Part shown: positions 1-10,499 of the stretch, piece after piece
How positions within the stretch are numbered: the stretch's first letter is position 1
Layout: the number at the start of each line of letters is the position of its first letter
From: Dipteris shenzhenensis
Lineage: Eukaryota; Polypodiophyta; Polypodiopsida; Gleicheniales
DNA length: 64,000 nt
NCBI GenBank assembly: GCA_047967505.1
Contig: CM106541.1
Reading direction: 5' to 3' (one strand)
Notes under the pieces: model-generated
Seen by the model: the letters and a program-made list of their open reading frames with translations, nothing else
Told to the model about the DNA's origin: nothing
Databases searched by the model: none
Program-made: the position numbers and the translations under genes

Positions 1-1300
1 GGCCATCAAATACAATACATTTCAATTTGCATTCCCCAAACCCCCCATATCCAAGGACCAAGGGTGGGAACTTGAATCACTATTTTACACCATTCCTTTA
101 TCCATTTCCTAGGGTTTCTTTCTTATTTTCATACCATTCATGTATACTGGAAGGCAAGGTATTGCCATGTATAAGGGCATACTCCATCTATTGATTAGAA
201 AATGGGTATTCAACCTCCCAATAACTTGGATACCTCCCTCCCCACTTTGCTATGGAAAAATGCCCTCCTTCCCCACAATGTCTAAAATCCCAATAAAAAG
301 GACAAGAGCAACAATGTTTTATTTTGAGTGAAACGAGAGTTAAAGGGTCTCCAGAGTATTGGCTTCAAGAAATTGCACCTAACGAAGATTTGGGGGAAAT
401 AAACAAAATCATGGACGAACATCAATTCCAATAAGGGGAGAGTCATGGGAAACATTTTACGAGGCAATAAATTCTAACCAAAAGCCGTATATAGCATGCG
501 GTTCATTTTTAAAGTGAAATTAGTGTGGGTAACAATGACCCAACTAATAAGATATTTCAAAGCAACAATAATGCCTTGCCTAGAAAATGGAAACAAAGGT
601 AATGTCTTACATAGAAATAATAATGTTTTGCCTAGAAAATAGTAACATGAATACAAAAGTCATAGCTTGTAAGCATGCGGTAACAAAATCACATGAAAGG
701 GGCACACTAGAATCCCACATCCCAATCCTCCTTTGTAGTTTCCCACATTTTTAGAATTTGTTTTTGACAACATTTCTTCTTTACTTGTCCATGGACTTGA
801 CCCTTAATTCCTCTCACCATCAAACTTGCTCCACCTCATCATTGTGGATTACTTCGATACCATCATATGTTCTACACCACACCTTCACTGTGCTTTATAA
901 CCAACTTCTATGAAATAAATCCATCCAAGCAAGTGCCCATGAAAACCTCATTGTAGATATGATAAGGCTCAATCTCCCCTTCTAAAGATAATAACTCGTG
1001 TGAAATTTCTTATCGCTCCTCAAAATCTTTCTACCCCATGTGATGAGTACCCCATACTATATAAAACTTTAGTATTCACTTTCGAGCCTCTCTATTTTCC
1101 CCATCATTCCCTCCATGTTGCTGTGTGATCCCTCCAAATGGGGCGATTCCACCATAGTTTCGGCCGTAAAGCACCACATTATACAGGACTCACACAAATG
1201 AATGCTTGCACTTACCCTATTCATCATGTGCAATGTAATGATATCCCACTAGTAATAGGCCCTTTTTTGTGAAGCATGCGTGAAACATCTCTAGTGTTCA
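1..1300. other. non-coding, no feature recognised
   Basis: AT-rich sequence with only short chance reading frames and no protein motif that I recognise on either strand. Confidence 0.5.
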
Positions 1301-1626
1301 TCAATGAGACACAATGCGATTCATACCCAAGCAACTTGCTTTATTTGATGACATGTGTAGGACCCCTACTTTGGGCTTTCAATCTTCATAAAAAGCTTTA
1401 ATGCTATCACATTAGCATTCAAATTATAAGTAACATGGTTGTCAACATATAGATCTCTAGTGGCTTTTCAAACTATCAATGAGATATAGTGTGATTCATA
1501 CCCAAGCAATTGCTTTATTTGATGACATGTGCCGCCCCCCTACTTTGGGCTTGCAATCTTCATAGAAAGCTTTAATGCTATCATGTTGGAATTTACATTA
1601 CAAGTAACATGATTGTCAATATATAG
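1301..1626 (+). repeat. direct tandem duplication, ~150 bp units
   Basis: Two diverged direct copies lie at about 1301-1452 and 1476-1626. Both start near TCAATGAGA and share the words TTTATTTGATGACATGTG and CTACTTTGGGCTT. They differ at scattered substitutions and small indels. No coding frame is conserved between them. This is probably a local duplication inside an old repeat. Confidence 0.75.
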
Positions 1627-1849
1627 AATTAGCTTGATAGAGGACCCCATTTCCAAGCCTTTAGTAAAAGGATGCTCCCATTTTCAAAATCATAAAAGCA
1701 GAATCATATTTAAATGATTCTACTACATGAATACATCATGAATGTGGAGCATAAGGCTACTTTGTTCATGATAAAAAGCCTCATCCCAAGGGAAGTTCCC
1801 AAGGCTTTTGGCAAATGTACATTCAAAGTACAAAAGGATCACGTCACAT

Positions 1850-1905
<56 letters not shown>
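1850..1905. repeat. compound (CT)n(CA)n microsatellite
   Basis: A run of CT dinucleotides passes directly into a run of CA dinucleotides. It sits in about 560 bases (1627-2187) that otherwise hold nothing recognisable. Confidence 0.95.
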
Positions 1906-1908
<3 letters not shown>

Positions 1909-2187
1909 CGCACACACATGACGTGCACATACATCAGGTAGTCACTCTCCAAAAACCCCTAACACACGTGTGAAAAAGTACAAATTTAAAATAACCCTAT
2001 ATTTAAGATTTTACATTTAAAATACCCCCTCTTTCATACATATACATGTTGCAATATAAAATATCAAAGTCCCCTACTATATTATATTTGATAAGCATTT
2101 ACATCATAGTGCTATAAATGGCACATAAGTCCCAAAATTAAAAATGATATCCCATTAATGGAACTACTAAGTTACATGTTGTATAAA

Positions 2188-2195
2188 GTAATTGC

Positions 2196-2263
<68 letters not shown>

Positions 2264-2420
2264 TGTCCATCTATTATATATATATATATTTACATAAATA
2301 TGTAAAAATATATATATATAATAGATGGACATGCACACACACATATATAATGTAAATATTATATATATATATGTTTACATAAATATGTAAATATATATAT
2401 ATATAATAGATGGACAGACA

Positions 2421-2482
<62 letters not shown>

Positions 2483-2679
2483 ATGTGACGTGACATTCTC
2501 TCTCTCTCTCTCTCTCTAGTTATTTTCTATTTATGTAAATATATATATATATAATAGATGGATAGACACACAGACACACACACACACACACACACACATG
2601 CACACATACTGTGTCTGTCCATCTACTTATTTTCTGTTTACGTAAATATATATATATATATAATAGATGGACAGACACA

Positions 2680-2715
<36 letters not shown>

Positions 2716-2751
2716 GAGAGAGAGAGAGAGAGAGAGAGAGGAGGCAATTAC
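2188..2751. repeat. nested palindromic microsatellite block
   Basis: The outer arms are GTAATTGCCTCCT (2188-2200) and its exact reverse complement AGGAGGCAATTAC (2739-2751). Inside, the left side runs (CT)n, (GT)n, CTGTCCATCTATTATATA, and the right side runs TATAATAGATGGACAGACA, (CA)n, (GA)n. Two or three copies of the TCCATCTATTATATA / TATAATAGATGGA core occur in both orientations. The block can fold into a long hairpin. It does not look coding. Confidence 0.9.
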
Positions 2752-2814
2752 TTTTGTATTTATATTTATATTTATAAATAAATTTAAATATAAATACATA
2801 AATATCAAGGCAAC

Positions 2815-2910
2815 TAGATGGACACACACACACACACATGCATGCATGCATGCATGCATGCATACATACATACATATGTATGCATAGAGAGAGAGAGAGA
2901 GAGAGAGAGA
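2815..2910. repeat. (CA)n-(TGCA)n-(CATA)n-(GA)n compound microsatellite
   Basis: CA, TGCA, CATA and GA runs follow one another just outside the nested palindrome. The ATGGACACACACA start resembles the internal units of that block. Confidence 0.9.
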
Positions 2911-3588
2911 CCCATGATTAAAAGCTTCTAGTTTTTTTCTACAAAATCTAAAAGGAGATTAAACTTTAAAAAAGAGAGATACAGAAAGGAAAGAAGCACC
3001 TTTGTAAGCTGACATTATAGGGCAATCTCTAATGCCATATATGTGATCACTCCTTCCAAACTTTTATGATCAAAATGCTGAACTATTCTAAGTAGCTCCC
3101 ACTCATCTCTTTTAGCATCTCATTCGGTAGCTCTTTATGATGAAAGACAACAAAATTCCTCCATTTCTAAATATACTAAATAACTACTACATTTCCAAAT
3201 ATATTGAATCATCTAGCATGGATGATTTGCCATTGCCTATGTTGTAGGCCTTGTCTCCTAAAAGGTAGAGCTTTCACTTAAGCGGCACATGAATATGAGT
3301 ATTTTACTAGCCAAAGCCTCTAGTTTGATTAATGTTCTTTACAACCACATATTTCTAATTTGAAGGGCCATGTAATTTAGATGGATATCACATATGTCAA
3401 ATACATTAATTTTTTATCTATTATGTTGTATTATGTTTTAATTGAATCAACAAAGGGTGGTAGCATGTTAAGGTGGTACAAAAAGTGTAGTTCGGGACAT
3501 GCCTAAGGAGGTGCTATTACAAGCGGGGTAAAGCACCTTCGAACATTCAAATTTCTTAGAACGTAACCGAAATGTGAAAGCCTTGTAA
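2911..3588. other. non-coding, no feature recognised
   Basis: AT-rich, with no repeat or coding signal that I can support. Confidence 0.45.
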
Positions 3589-3795
3589 TTGCCTCCACGA
3601 CATGGTCTCTCTGTCTCTCCCTTCCCGCCCCCTCTGTGTCTTTTTCTCTCTCTCCCCTTGCCCCTCCCTGTGTTTGACTCTGTTTGCTGCTCTCTCTCGA
3701 ATGCTGCAAGGTGCTTTGAGGTGCTGTTGCTCTCTCTCTCTCTCTCTCTCTCTCAGCTGTCTCTGCTGATGAATCTCTCTCTCTCTTAGCTGTTG
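3589..3795. repeat. pyrimidine-rich CT tract
   Basis: Strongly strand-biased C/T sequence with several (CT)n runs. Apparent reading frames here are Ser/Leu/Pro or Arg/Glu low complexity and reflect only the dinucleotide repeats. It lies about 120 bases upstream of the family A reading frame and may be its leader, but this is inference. Confidence 0.7.
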
Positions 3796-3918
3796 CTGAT
3801 GAATACAGTCTTGTCAAGGCTCTATCAATTATACAGCCACTACTTTTGTTGTTGCTCGGAAGTGATTATTGTGTGTTTTCCGTTTAGAGCTCCTCTGATG
3901 TTTTGTTTATGTTGGTGA

Positions 3919-4960
3919 AATGGAGCAAGGTGATTCCAAAGACACTAATACCTCAAGACGTAGTACCTCATTGATCCACAGAACTCATGCATTGTGCAAC
4001 TCCAGTGATCGACTCTTCAACATCTTTCTCTTAGTCTCTATGGTGCTATGTTGTGTGTAACTCCCTTGCTAGTAGCTTGCAAATACATTGTTATATGATT
4101 TCTTTCATGACCTTCTTGCTCACCTGCTTTTGTGTTGGACCATTCAAACATACTTTGTTAAACATGGAGTGCATGATTCAGAACCAAATGTTGGATTTGA
4201 CTTCAACAAGCCACGATGATCAACATTTGTGTAGATGCTCCATCCATGCATCCTCATCATGCACCCATTGTGCTCATGACCAGCGCACCATGATGATAAG
4301 GGAATACAAAGCAACGAGAAAGGAACAACGCAACAAAGCAAAGGTGAAGGAGTCCAGTGTTAGTAGTGATGAAAGAAAGAGAAAGAAAGTCTACCATGCT
4401 GTGGCACAATTTTTTAATGAGCAAACAGCTAGAAATGGATAGTGCAGCAAAAAGAGACATATTAAATAGATTGCTAAATCATCCAGCCTTGAAAGACATT
4501 CGGCTCCAAGAAACAAAAGATGAAGCTAATATCCAAGCAGCTCTCCTAGATGTGGTATTCGCAATACCTTGATATGGTGAAGCAAGCAAAGTCTTCAAAT
4601 GAGCTATTTTTTTGGAGGTCTAGTTTGATGATGTTAGTGAATGATGGCTCGTCTCCCAACCTAAACATTTTAGCAACCTCAAGAATTTTGAGTATTCATA
4701 GGAGGAATTTATATGCAGCCAAATCTAGGTTGCTTCTAAATGATGATCAAAGTCTCCCCTTATCCACATGCCAATGGCAATCACATATTAGTAGCCTAAC
4801 ACCATTACAGAGGAGGTGAAAGAGCTGGTGTTCTCCTTTTGGTCAATGCAAACTCGTGTCTCACCCAATAAAGAGGATGTATGCCTCAAATAGATAGGGA
4901 GAAAGTCATATGTAGCACACCCTGTTCATCTTTTGGATGTTCCCCAGGTGAGTGTTTTAT
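3919..4960 (+). pseudogene. unknown transposon-type protein, family A, copy 1
   Basis: A decayed reading frame. A possible start at 3919 (MEQGDSKDTNTSRRS) is followed by frameshifts. A Cys/His stretch (LCRCS...CTHCAH) lies at about 4210-4280, a basic segment at 4290-4390 and a helical segment (RDILNRLLNHPAL) at 4456-4494. A distinctive block near 4830-4940 reads SFWSMQTRVSPNKEDV, then a TAG, then HPVHLLD. The same block occurs in copy 2 near 6450-6560, so both derive from one ancestor. At least one frameshift and several stops make it non-functional. Motif layout recalls large multi-copy proteins of uncharacterised DNA transposons, but I cannot name the family. Confidence 0.5.
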
Positions 4961-4974
4961 CAAGGTCTTATCAA

Positions 4975-5765
4975 GATCCTTATCAACATACTATTGACAT
5001 ACTACTTGTTAGTGCTAGTTAGTGTTACATATTCCTTCTCACCGTGGCACAAGCTGCTTGAACTATAACAGATTGCTACTTACTGACATACTACTTGTTG
5101 TTGCTATTTACTAGCATACTACTTGTTAGTGATAGTTATGCTTATCAACATACTACTGACATACTACTTGTTAGTGCTAGTTAGTGTTACATATTCCTTC
5201 TCATCATGGCACAAGCTGCTTGAACTATAACAGATTGCTACTTACTAACATACTACTTGTTGTTGCTATTTACTGACATACTACTTGTTATAGTTAGTGC
5301 TATTTACTGACATATTACTTGTTGTTGCTATTTACTGACATACTACTTGTTAGTTAAATATTCCTTCTCATCGTTGCACATATTGCTTGAACTACCACAA
5401 ATTGCTTTATTAGTGTTAGTTGATCACATCATAGTGTTTGATGGTGTCACATACTAGTTAGTGATGATACTAGTTCTTAATAGTACTTGTTAGTGTTGTG
5501 TACTAGTTCTTGTTCGTGCTTAATAGTGCCAGATATTGCTTGTTAAAGCTTGTTAGTGTTGTGAGAGCTATTTAGCTCCACACAATGCTTGTTAGTTACT
5601 AGATAGTGCTTGTTTATGCCCACATAGTAGTTCTTCTTACTACTTGATAGTGCCACATATTGCTTGTTAGTTCTTGTTATTACTGTCGTGACATACTATT
5701 TAGTTCCACATAGTACTTGTTAATGGTGCTTAATAATGCTAGTTAGTGCCGCATATTGTTTGTTA
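4975..5765 (+). repeat. TACTTGTTAGTG minisatellite field
   Basis: Imperfect tandem and dispersed copies of ACTGACATACTACTTGTT(A/G)GTG with the spacer GCTATTTACTGACATA. A longer unit including CACAAGCTGCTTGAACTATAA is present twice, near 5050 and 5210. Units become degenerate towards 5765. There is no coding potential. Confidence 0.85.
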
Positions 5766-6125
5766 GCCTGAAGCAAATAGAGGCTATGAGACAGGAAAAC
5801 TGAAAAGCCTGGTCAAGGCACAAGGAACGGATTGTGGGTTGAGGAAAGCGATGGCACGGTATCGAAATAGAAATGGAAGACACTTTTGCAACATTCACAA
5901 AGGAAGAAACAACGAGAAGAAAGAAGACTCCTTGTAGAACGGTAGCAGGAAGCGATTGCAGATGCACACATTTGATCATTGCCATCTGAGCAAAGAACAC
6001 GAGTTGTGGTGTCATGATTGGTGGGAGCATTTGATGTAGCAACATCATGCCATTTAGGTGAATACCAGTCTTGAGTCTTCACAAGCTTTAGCATGCACCC
6101 TAAAATTCATAGAGTAATAACCCTA
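5766..6125. other. low-repeat spacer, possible decayed coding sequence
   Basis: Reading frames are open for about 100 codons on the minus strand. A plus-strand frame near 5870-5980 reads as a charged helix (KKQREERRLLVERWQEAI). The plus-strand charged frame would suit an internal piece of family A, but no motif is shared with copy 1. Left unassigned. Confidence 0.25.
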
Positions 6126-6193
6126 CCAACACCTCGGGAGATGCACACCCAAGGGGCGATGCTCTCTAACCTAAGAAAGGGCATATATAAAAA

Positions 6194-7540
6194 GTGAAAG
6201 GGGTGCATAGCTTAGATCAACTAGCTGCAAAGAGGGCGACATTATCTATGTTGGTGTCTCCTAAAACAAAGGAGAAATGGCTTGGGTGCACAATGTCGAA
6301 GATGTTATCAATCATAAGGACCAGCATGGCATCAGCAGTTGAACGTAGAGCAGAAGCAATGCATGATCATCTTGATCGGAGAAGTCTGTGGGCTTCAATA
6401 GAATACAAGAAAAGGAGAGACGGCCTAAGTGCGGAAGTCATTGCTACAGTGATGATGTTTTGGCATGAAAATACGAGAGTTTCTCCAAATAGAAAGGACA
6501 TATGTAAAAAGCGGATGGGATGCAAGCTGTTTGAGGACCACATCATACACATGCTTGATACAACGTAGGCCAGTGGTGCCTAAACCAGCAAGATGAGATA
6601 CAAAGTGCTCATCGGTACAACAACCAGATAACAATTCTTGTGCATATCACGTACAGTCATTTGCTTGATTCTTCCACGACTGATGCCAATTTGGTTGCTG
6701 ACTCACAGGAGTCTAGGTTAGTGTAACACACATACCATTTCTACATTTGGATGACAAGAAACGTGACACCTTATTTGTGTAGCATGCTTTTCTAATTTAA
6801 CATACAGTAAACAAAGCCTTAAGAATAGTGTAGTACGTAGAGTGTTCCATGAAGTGAAAGTGGATGAAGCGCAAAGGAGAAGCAAGCAAGATTGCGTGAA
6901 ACTTAAAGGAGTTCATGGTCTACACAAAATATGGGGCTTTTCAAACAACCAACTGATTAAAACAAGAAAACTTTCTTGTTTCTATAGTACATGTATCATA
7001 GGGGATTATGACGATTGTGAGAACATTGCAACTGTGAAGCCATGGGAGCGAGTTCAAGTTTTTCCTCTACATTCAAATGGAGTGACAAATAATGGAGAGA
7101 AAAAAAACGACTCACCACACTTTGGGGAGAGTTTCGATGACCTCAATGACTATCTGGAAGAGGGGGATAACTTTGTAGTTGTCGCTGTCTCTGGGGAGGA
7201 CAAGGAAGATGACCCATACTTTCTATTATAGTGCACAAAACCTAAGCACACGGTTGAGGAAGCATTTAAGGATAATTGGGGAACAACCTATGAGAAGTGG
7301 GATGTAGTAGTCAAAGCTTTTTGGTATACAAATCCATCCAAGAGAGGCCGCAATTATGAACTGCTACATAAGAGTCCACAAACATTTGTGTACTCTCATT
7401 TACTACAATCTATTAAGTTCTAGATGCAACCTATGCCTCAATGAAAGAAGGGAAAGAGTGTATTCAAATTAGATTTAGACATGCATGAGTACATCTTGGA
7501 GTGTCTTGGAGCGGTGGATGAGGACGACTAAGATAGTACT
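6194..7540 (+). pseudogene. unknown transposon-type protein, family A, copy 2
   Basis: The first frame (6194-6568) ends in FWHENTRVSPNRKDICKK...HIIHMLD, the same block as copy 1. A second frame (6842-7231) contains KLKGVHGLHKIWGF, then KLSCFYSTCIIGDYDDCEN, a Cys-rich motif, then an acidic segment DYLEEGDNFVVVAVSG. After a TAG at 7229-7231 the same frame continues with CTKPKHTVEEAFKDNWGT and ends near 7530 with LDLDMHEYILECLG. The order (RVSPN block, Cys cluster, beta-rich segment, CTKPKH tail) looks like one multi-domain protein. Stops and a gap at 6570-6840 (perhaps an intron) show decay. No enzyme motif is certain. Confidence 0.5.
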
Positions 7541-9040
7541 AAGAAAAATATAGTCTCATTGCAAGGAAACAATATTCCACTTATCCTAGAAAATGGAAAA
7601 TGTATTTGAGAGTACACTTATTTTAGTAAATCCCAAACTAACCACCGCACTTGTTTTTGTAAATCCCAAACAATCACTGCACTAGTTTTATTAAATTATT
7701 TTTGTAAATCCCAACCGATAAATCCCATGCTTGTTTTAAGTGTATATAATAGAAGCAAACCACCACGCTATCCTAGTGTGTAACCAACCACTATGCTGGC
7801 GACCAGTTATCCTGCACTACTACCATGCTATCCTAAAATTCGTTACACAGTGCTATACTAAAATAGTCCCCTTTAGTCTGGTTATCTTCAATTGTCAAAT
7901 TTCAACCACCAGGATACTTAAAACATTTAAGTATTAACATGAAAGTAGATTGACACAAAATTAGATATTGCGAGCACCATAGATCATGGATGATGGCAGT
8001 CCGAGAAAGTCCACAAGTCCAAGAAATGCCTAGACAATTTTTACCTTTTCAAAAATACAATGACATTTTGTAGCTCAAGGAAATTCCAAACTCCCAACTA
8101 TCTTATCAACCTCTCTATAGCAAGCATCTCCTAGCTCTTTAGGCCAGTCTGATGAACTATTGTAGTCCTCATTACACACTCAGACCACCAACTACTTGCT
8201 TGCCTCTGCTGAGTTGTACGCCCATAGTAACTCCTCCTTTCACTCGGAGTCCTCTTCATCTTGGTATTGGCGCTCTATATAACTTCATGCCATCATAATG
8301 TCCTGCCAAAAGAAACCTAGATCATGAGTTTGACAAGTACCTTAAAGGAGTAGGAAAAAAAATAGCAAGGGAAATTACTCCAAGTCATACGTCCAATTAT
8401 GAAGCATGTCCTCCTTGTAGCTATTTTCCTCCCTCTTCTCTAGGTCTATTTCTGCAAGGAAGTCATCCAACATTTTTCTCAGATAGAACATGAGCATTCC
8501 AAAGTCTTTTGGGTATGCCATAGATTTGCACTAGGTGGATCGGTGTATAACTACACTTGCATTGAGAAATATGAAATCCCATAACTAATCCACAGTTCCT
8601 AAATGAATGAATTATATGCCATTCATCTTATCTTGTAATAATAATAGTAGAAGCAAATAATAGTAGAAGCAAACCACCGTACTGGTGGCAGTTATGTTCC
8701 TAGTGTGCAAGCAACCACTATGCTAGGGACTAACCACCGCACTGGTAGCAGTTAAGGTAATATCCTTGTAATAATAGAAGCAAATCATCACGCTGGTAGC
8801 ATATAATTTTGTGGGTAGCCCTTTTTGGGTGTAGCGATTGGCTGTACCCAAGCAAACATTAATCCACGTAATAATAGAATCAAACCATAGCACTGGTGTT
8901 ATACTAAAATAGATATATTGCCCAAGTAAACTCTGGAGCAAATTAATAATTCAATAGATTACACACAGATTACATCTCAAAGACTCCTTTCCTTCAGATT
9001 ACATCTGAAGGACTCCTTTTCTTCAGGGGGATGGTTCCAC
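7541..9040. other. non-coding with short dispersed repeats
   Basis: Several imperfect copies of AGAAGCAAACCACC(A/G)C(T/G)CTGG and related words lie near 7745, 8650, 8720, 8770 and 8880. A CTCCTTT(C/T)CTTCAG duplication is near 8985 and 9010. No gene recognised. Confidence 0.55.
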
Positions 9041-9055
9041 ATTGCTTTGAGCAGG

Positions 9056-10486
9056 TCACCTTTTTGAGCTCCTTGATTGTTGCAGGCTCGGTCCTCCTTG
9101 CTCCTTTCCCGAAGGGGGTTGATTCCTTCCTTCATCAAGGGCCAGGCCCCTCCCTCTTTCCTTGATTTGAGTTTCCTGGTTTTGCAGGCTTTGCCCTTCT
9201 TGCTCCTTTCCTAAAGGGGGTTGGTTCCTCCCTTTAGGCTCCTTTTCATTGCAGTCATGGGCTTGGCCTTCTTCAATTTGAGATCCTTGTCTTTTGCATT
9301 TTTTGCCCAAATGGCAAATTGAGCTGCAACATCTACTTTCTCGTCGTAATAGATAGCTGTAGCAGGTAGGCACATTTGATCTATCCATGACCTGGGCAAT
9401 GGCAAATCACATTCTCTACGTAGAAATCTTGCATGCACAAACACCCCAAAGCAAAAAACATGCACAAGGGTGGTAGCATGCAAGCCATCGGATCATGCAG
9501 CCATCTATGATGGGGGTATGGCAGACCATGCATTTTGGACCCTGCTGCATAGTAGGATAGGCATTTGATTTAACTATTGCATTTGTCAATACCACAGTCT
9601 TGCTCTGTACATGATGAAGTTGCTTTTTGATTCCTTCCTCCAACATCCTAAGGCTGGATATGTTCTCCTTCATCTCCTCTACTCTTTGCTCATTTTGTTC
9701 AACAACTTCATCCGATTCCCTCCACATCTTTTGAAGTTGCTTAAAGTGCTCGAAAACATCAACATGAGCCATTTCCAAGACCCACTCTAGTTTGGAAATC
9801 TCTCACGACAATGGGCTACTTTTCAAAACTTTCGAAAGCCACTGCAAGCTCGTGCACAACCCTATTGTAATCTTGTTGCGAGGTCTTGTAGCTTACTCTT
9901 TGAACTTCCAACAGTGTTTCGGAAAAACAAGCCCCACTATGGCTACTGCAACTTTCTCCACCATGGCTGCTCTTGGCATCCTTCCTGGCCTGGAGAGCTA
10001 CCTCATTGTCTTCTCCACCTCGGCTGCTCTCTACCCCATCATTCTTGACCTTGAAGCTCTCTCATAGATCGTGCATCACTGCTCTAGTTTTTGCATTCTC
10101 CCTTTTCAGTGCCTCCATTGTCTGGTCTTTTTCAAAGTTCAATTGATTATGCATGTTACAGAGCCGTTTGTAAAGACCCTCCTTTTCGCTCTCTGATCTT
10201 CAAGCTCCTTTCCAATCATTGATAGCCCCTTTTCCATGATGTCCCCATCACTTCTAACTTCTTTAAGCCTATCTCGAGGCTCCTTGATGTGCTTCTCTAC
10301 TTTTCTTATATGCCTTTCCATCTTGACCATTTTTTCAATGGCGTCATCTTGCTCTCATGCCTGAAAGCTCCTTGCTTCTGCCTCTCTACCTTGGCTTCTG
10401 CACCCTCCCTGAGAATTTTCTCAAGTTGCGCTGTCTTTGCTGCATTGGTGGCTTTCTCTTATAGAAAAGTCACCTTTTGAGACATC
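9056..10486 (-). pseudogene. decayed coiled-coil protein with RING-like Cys cluster
   Basis: Read on the minus strand, a start at about 10482 (MSQKVTFL, then TAA) opens a charged helical protein: EKATNAAKTAQLEKILREGAE, then MVKMERHIRKVEKHIKEPRD (10330 downward), then after further shifts MEMAHVDVFEHFKQLQKMW (9778 downward) with heptad-like E/K/L patterning. A Cys/His cluster follows, CMVCHTPIIDGCMIR...ACYHPC, near 9500-9550. A shift then leads into VHVFCFGVFVHARFL and a Lys-rich tail with GGTNPL(S/G)K repeats. The cluster is only RING-like and incomplete. At least three frameshifts show it is dead. No introns are obvious, so a retrocopy is possible. Function unknown. Confidence 0.5.
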
Positions 10487-10499
10487 TTCTTATTGTTTG

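Noticed and set aside
2558-2887. CRISPR-like or protein-coding repeats in the microsatellite block
   Set aside because: Di- and tetranucleotide runs without spaced unique sequence; reading frames are His/Thr or Val/Cys runs only.
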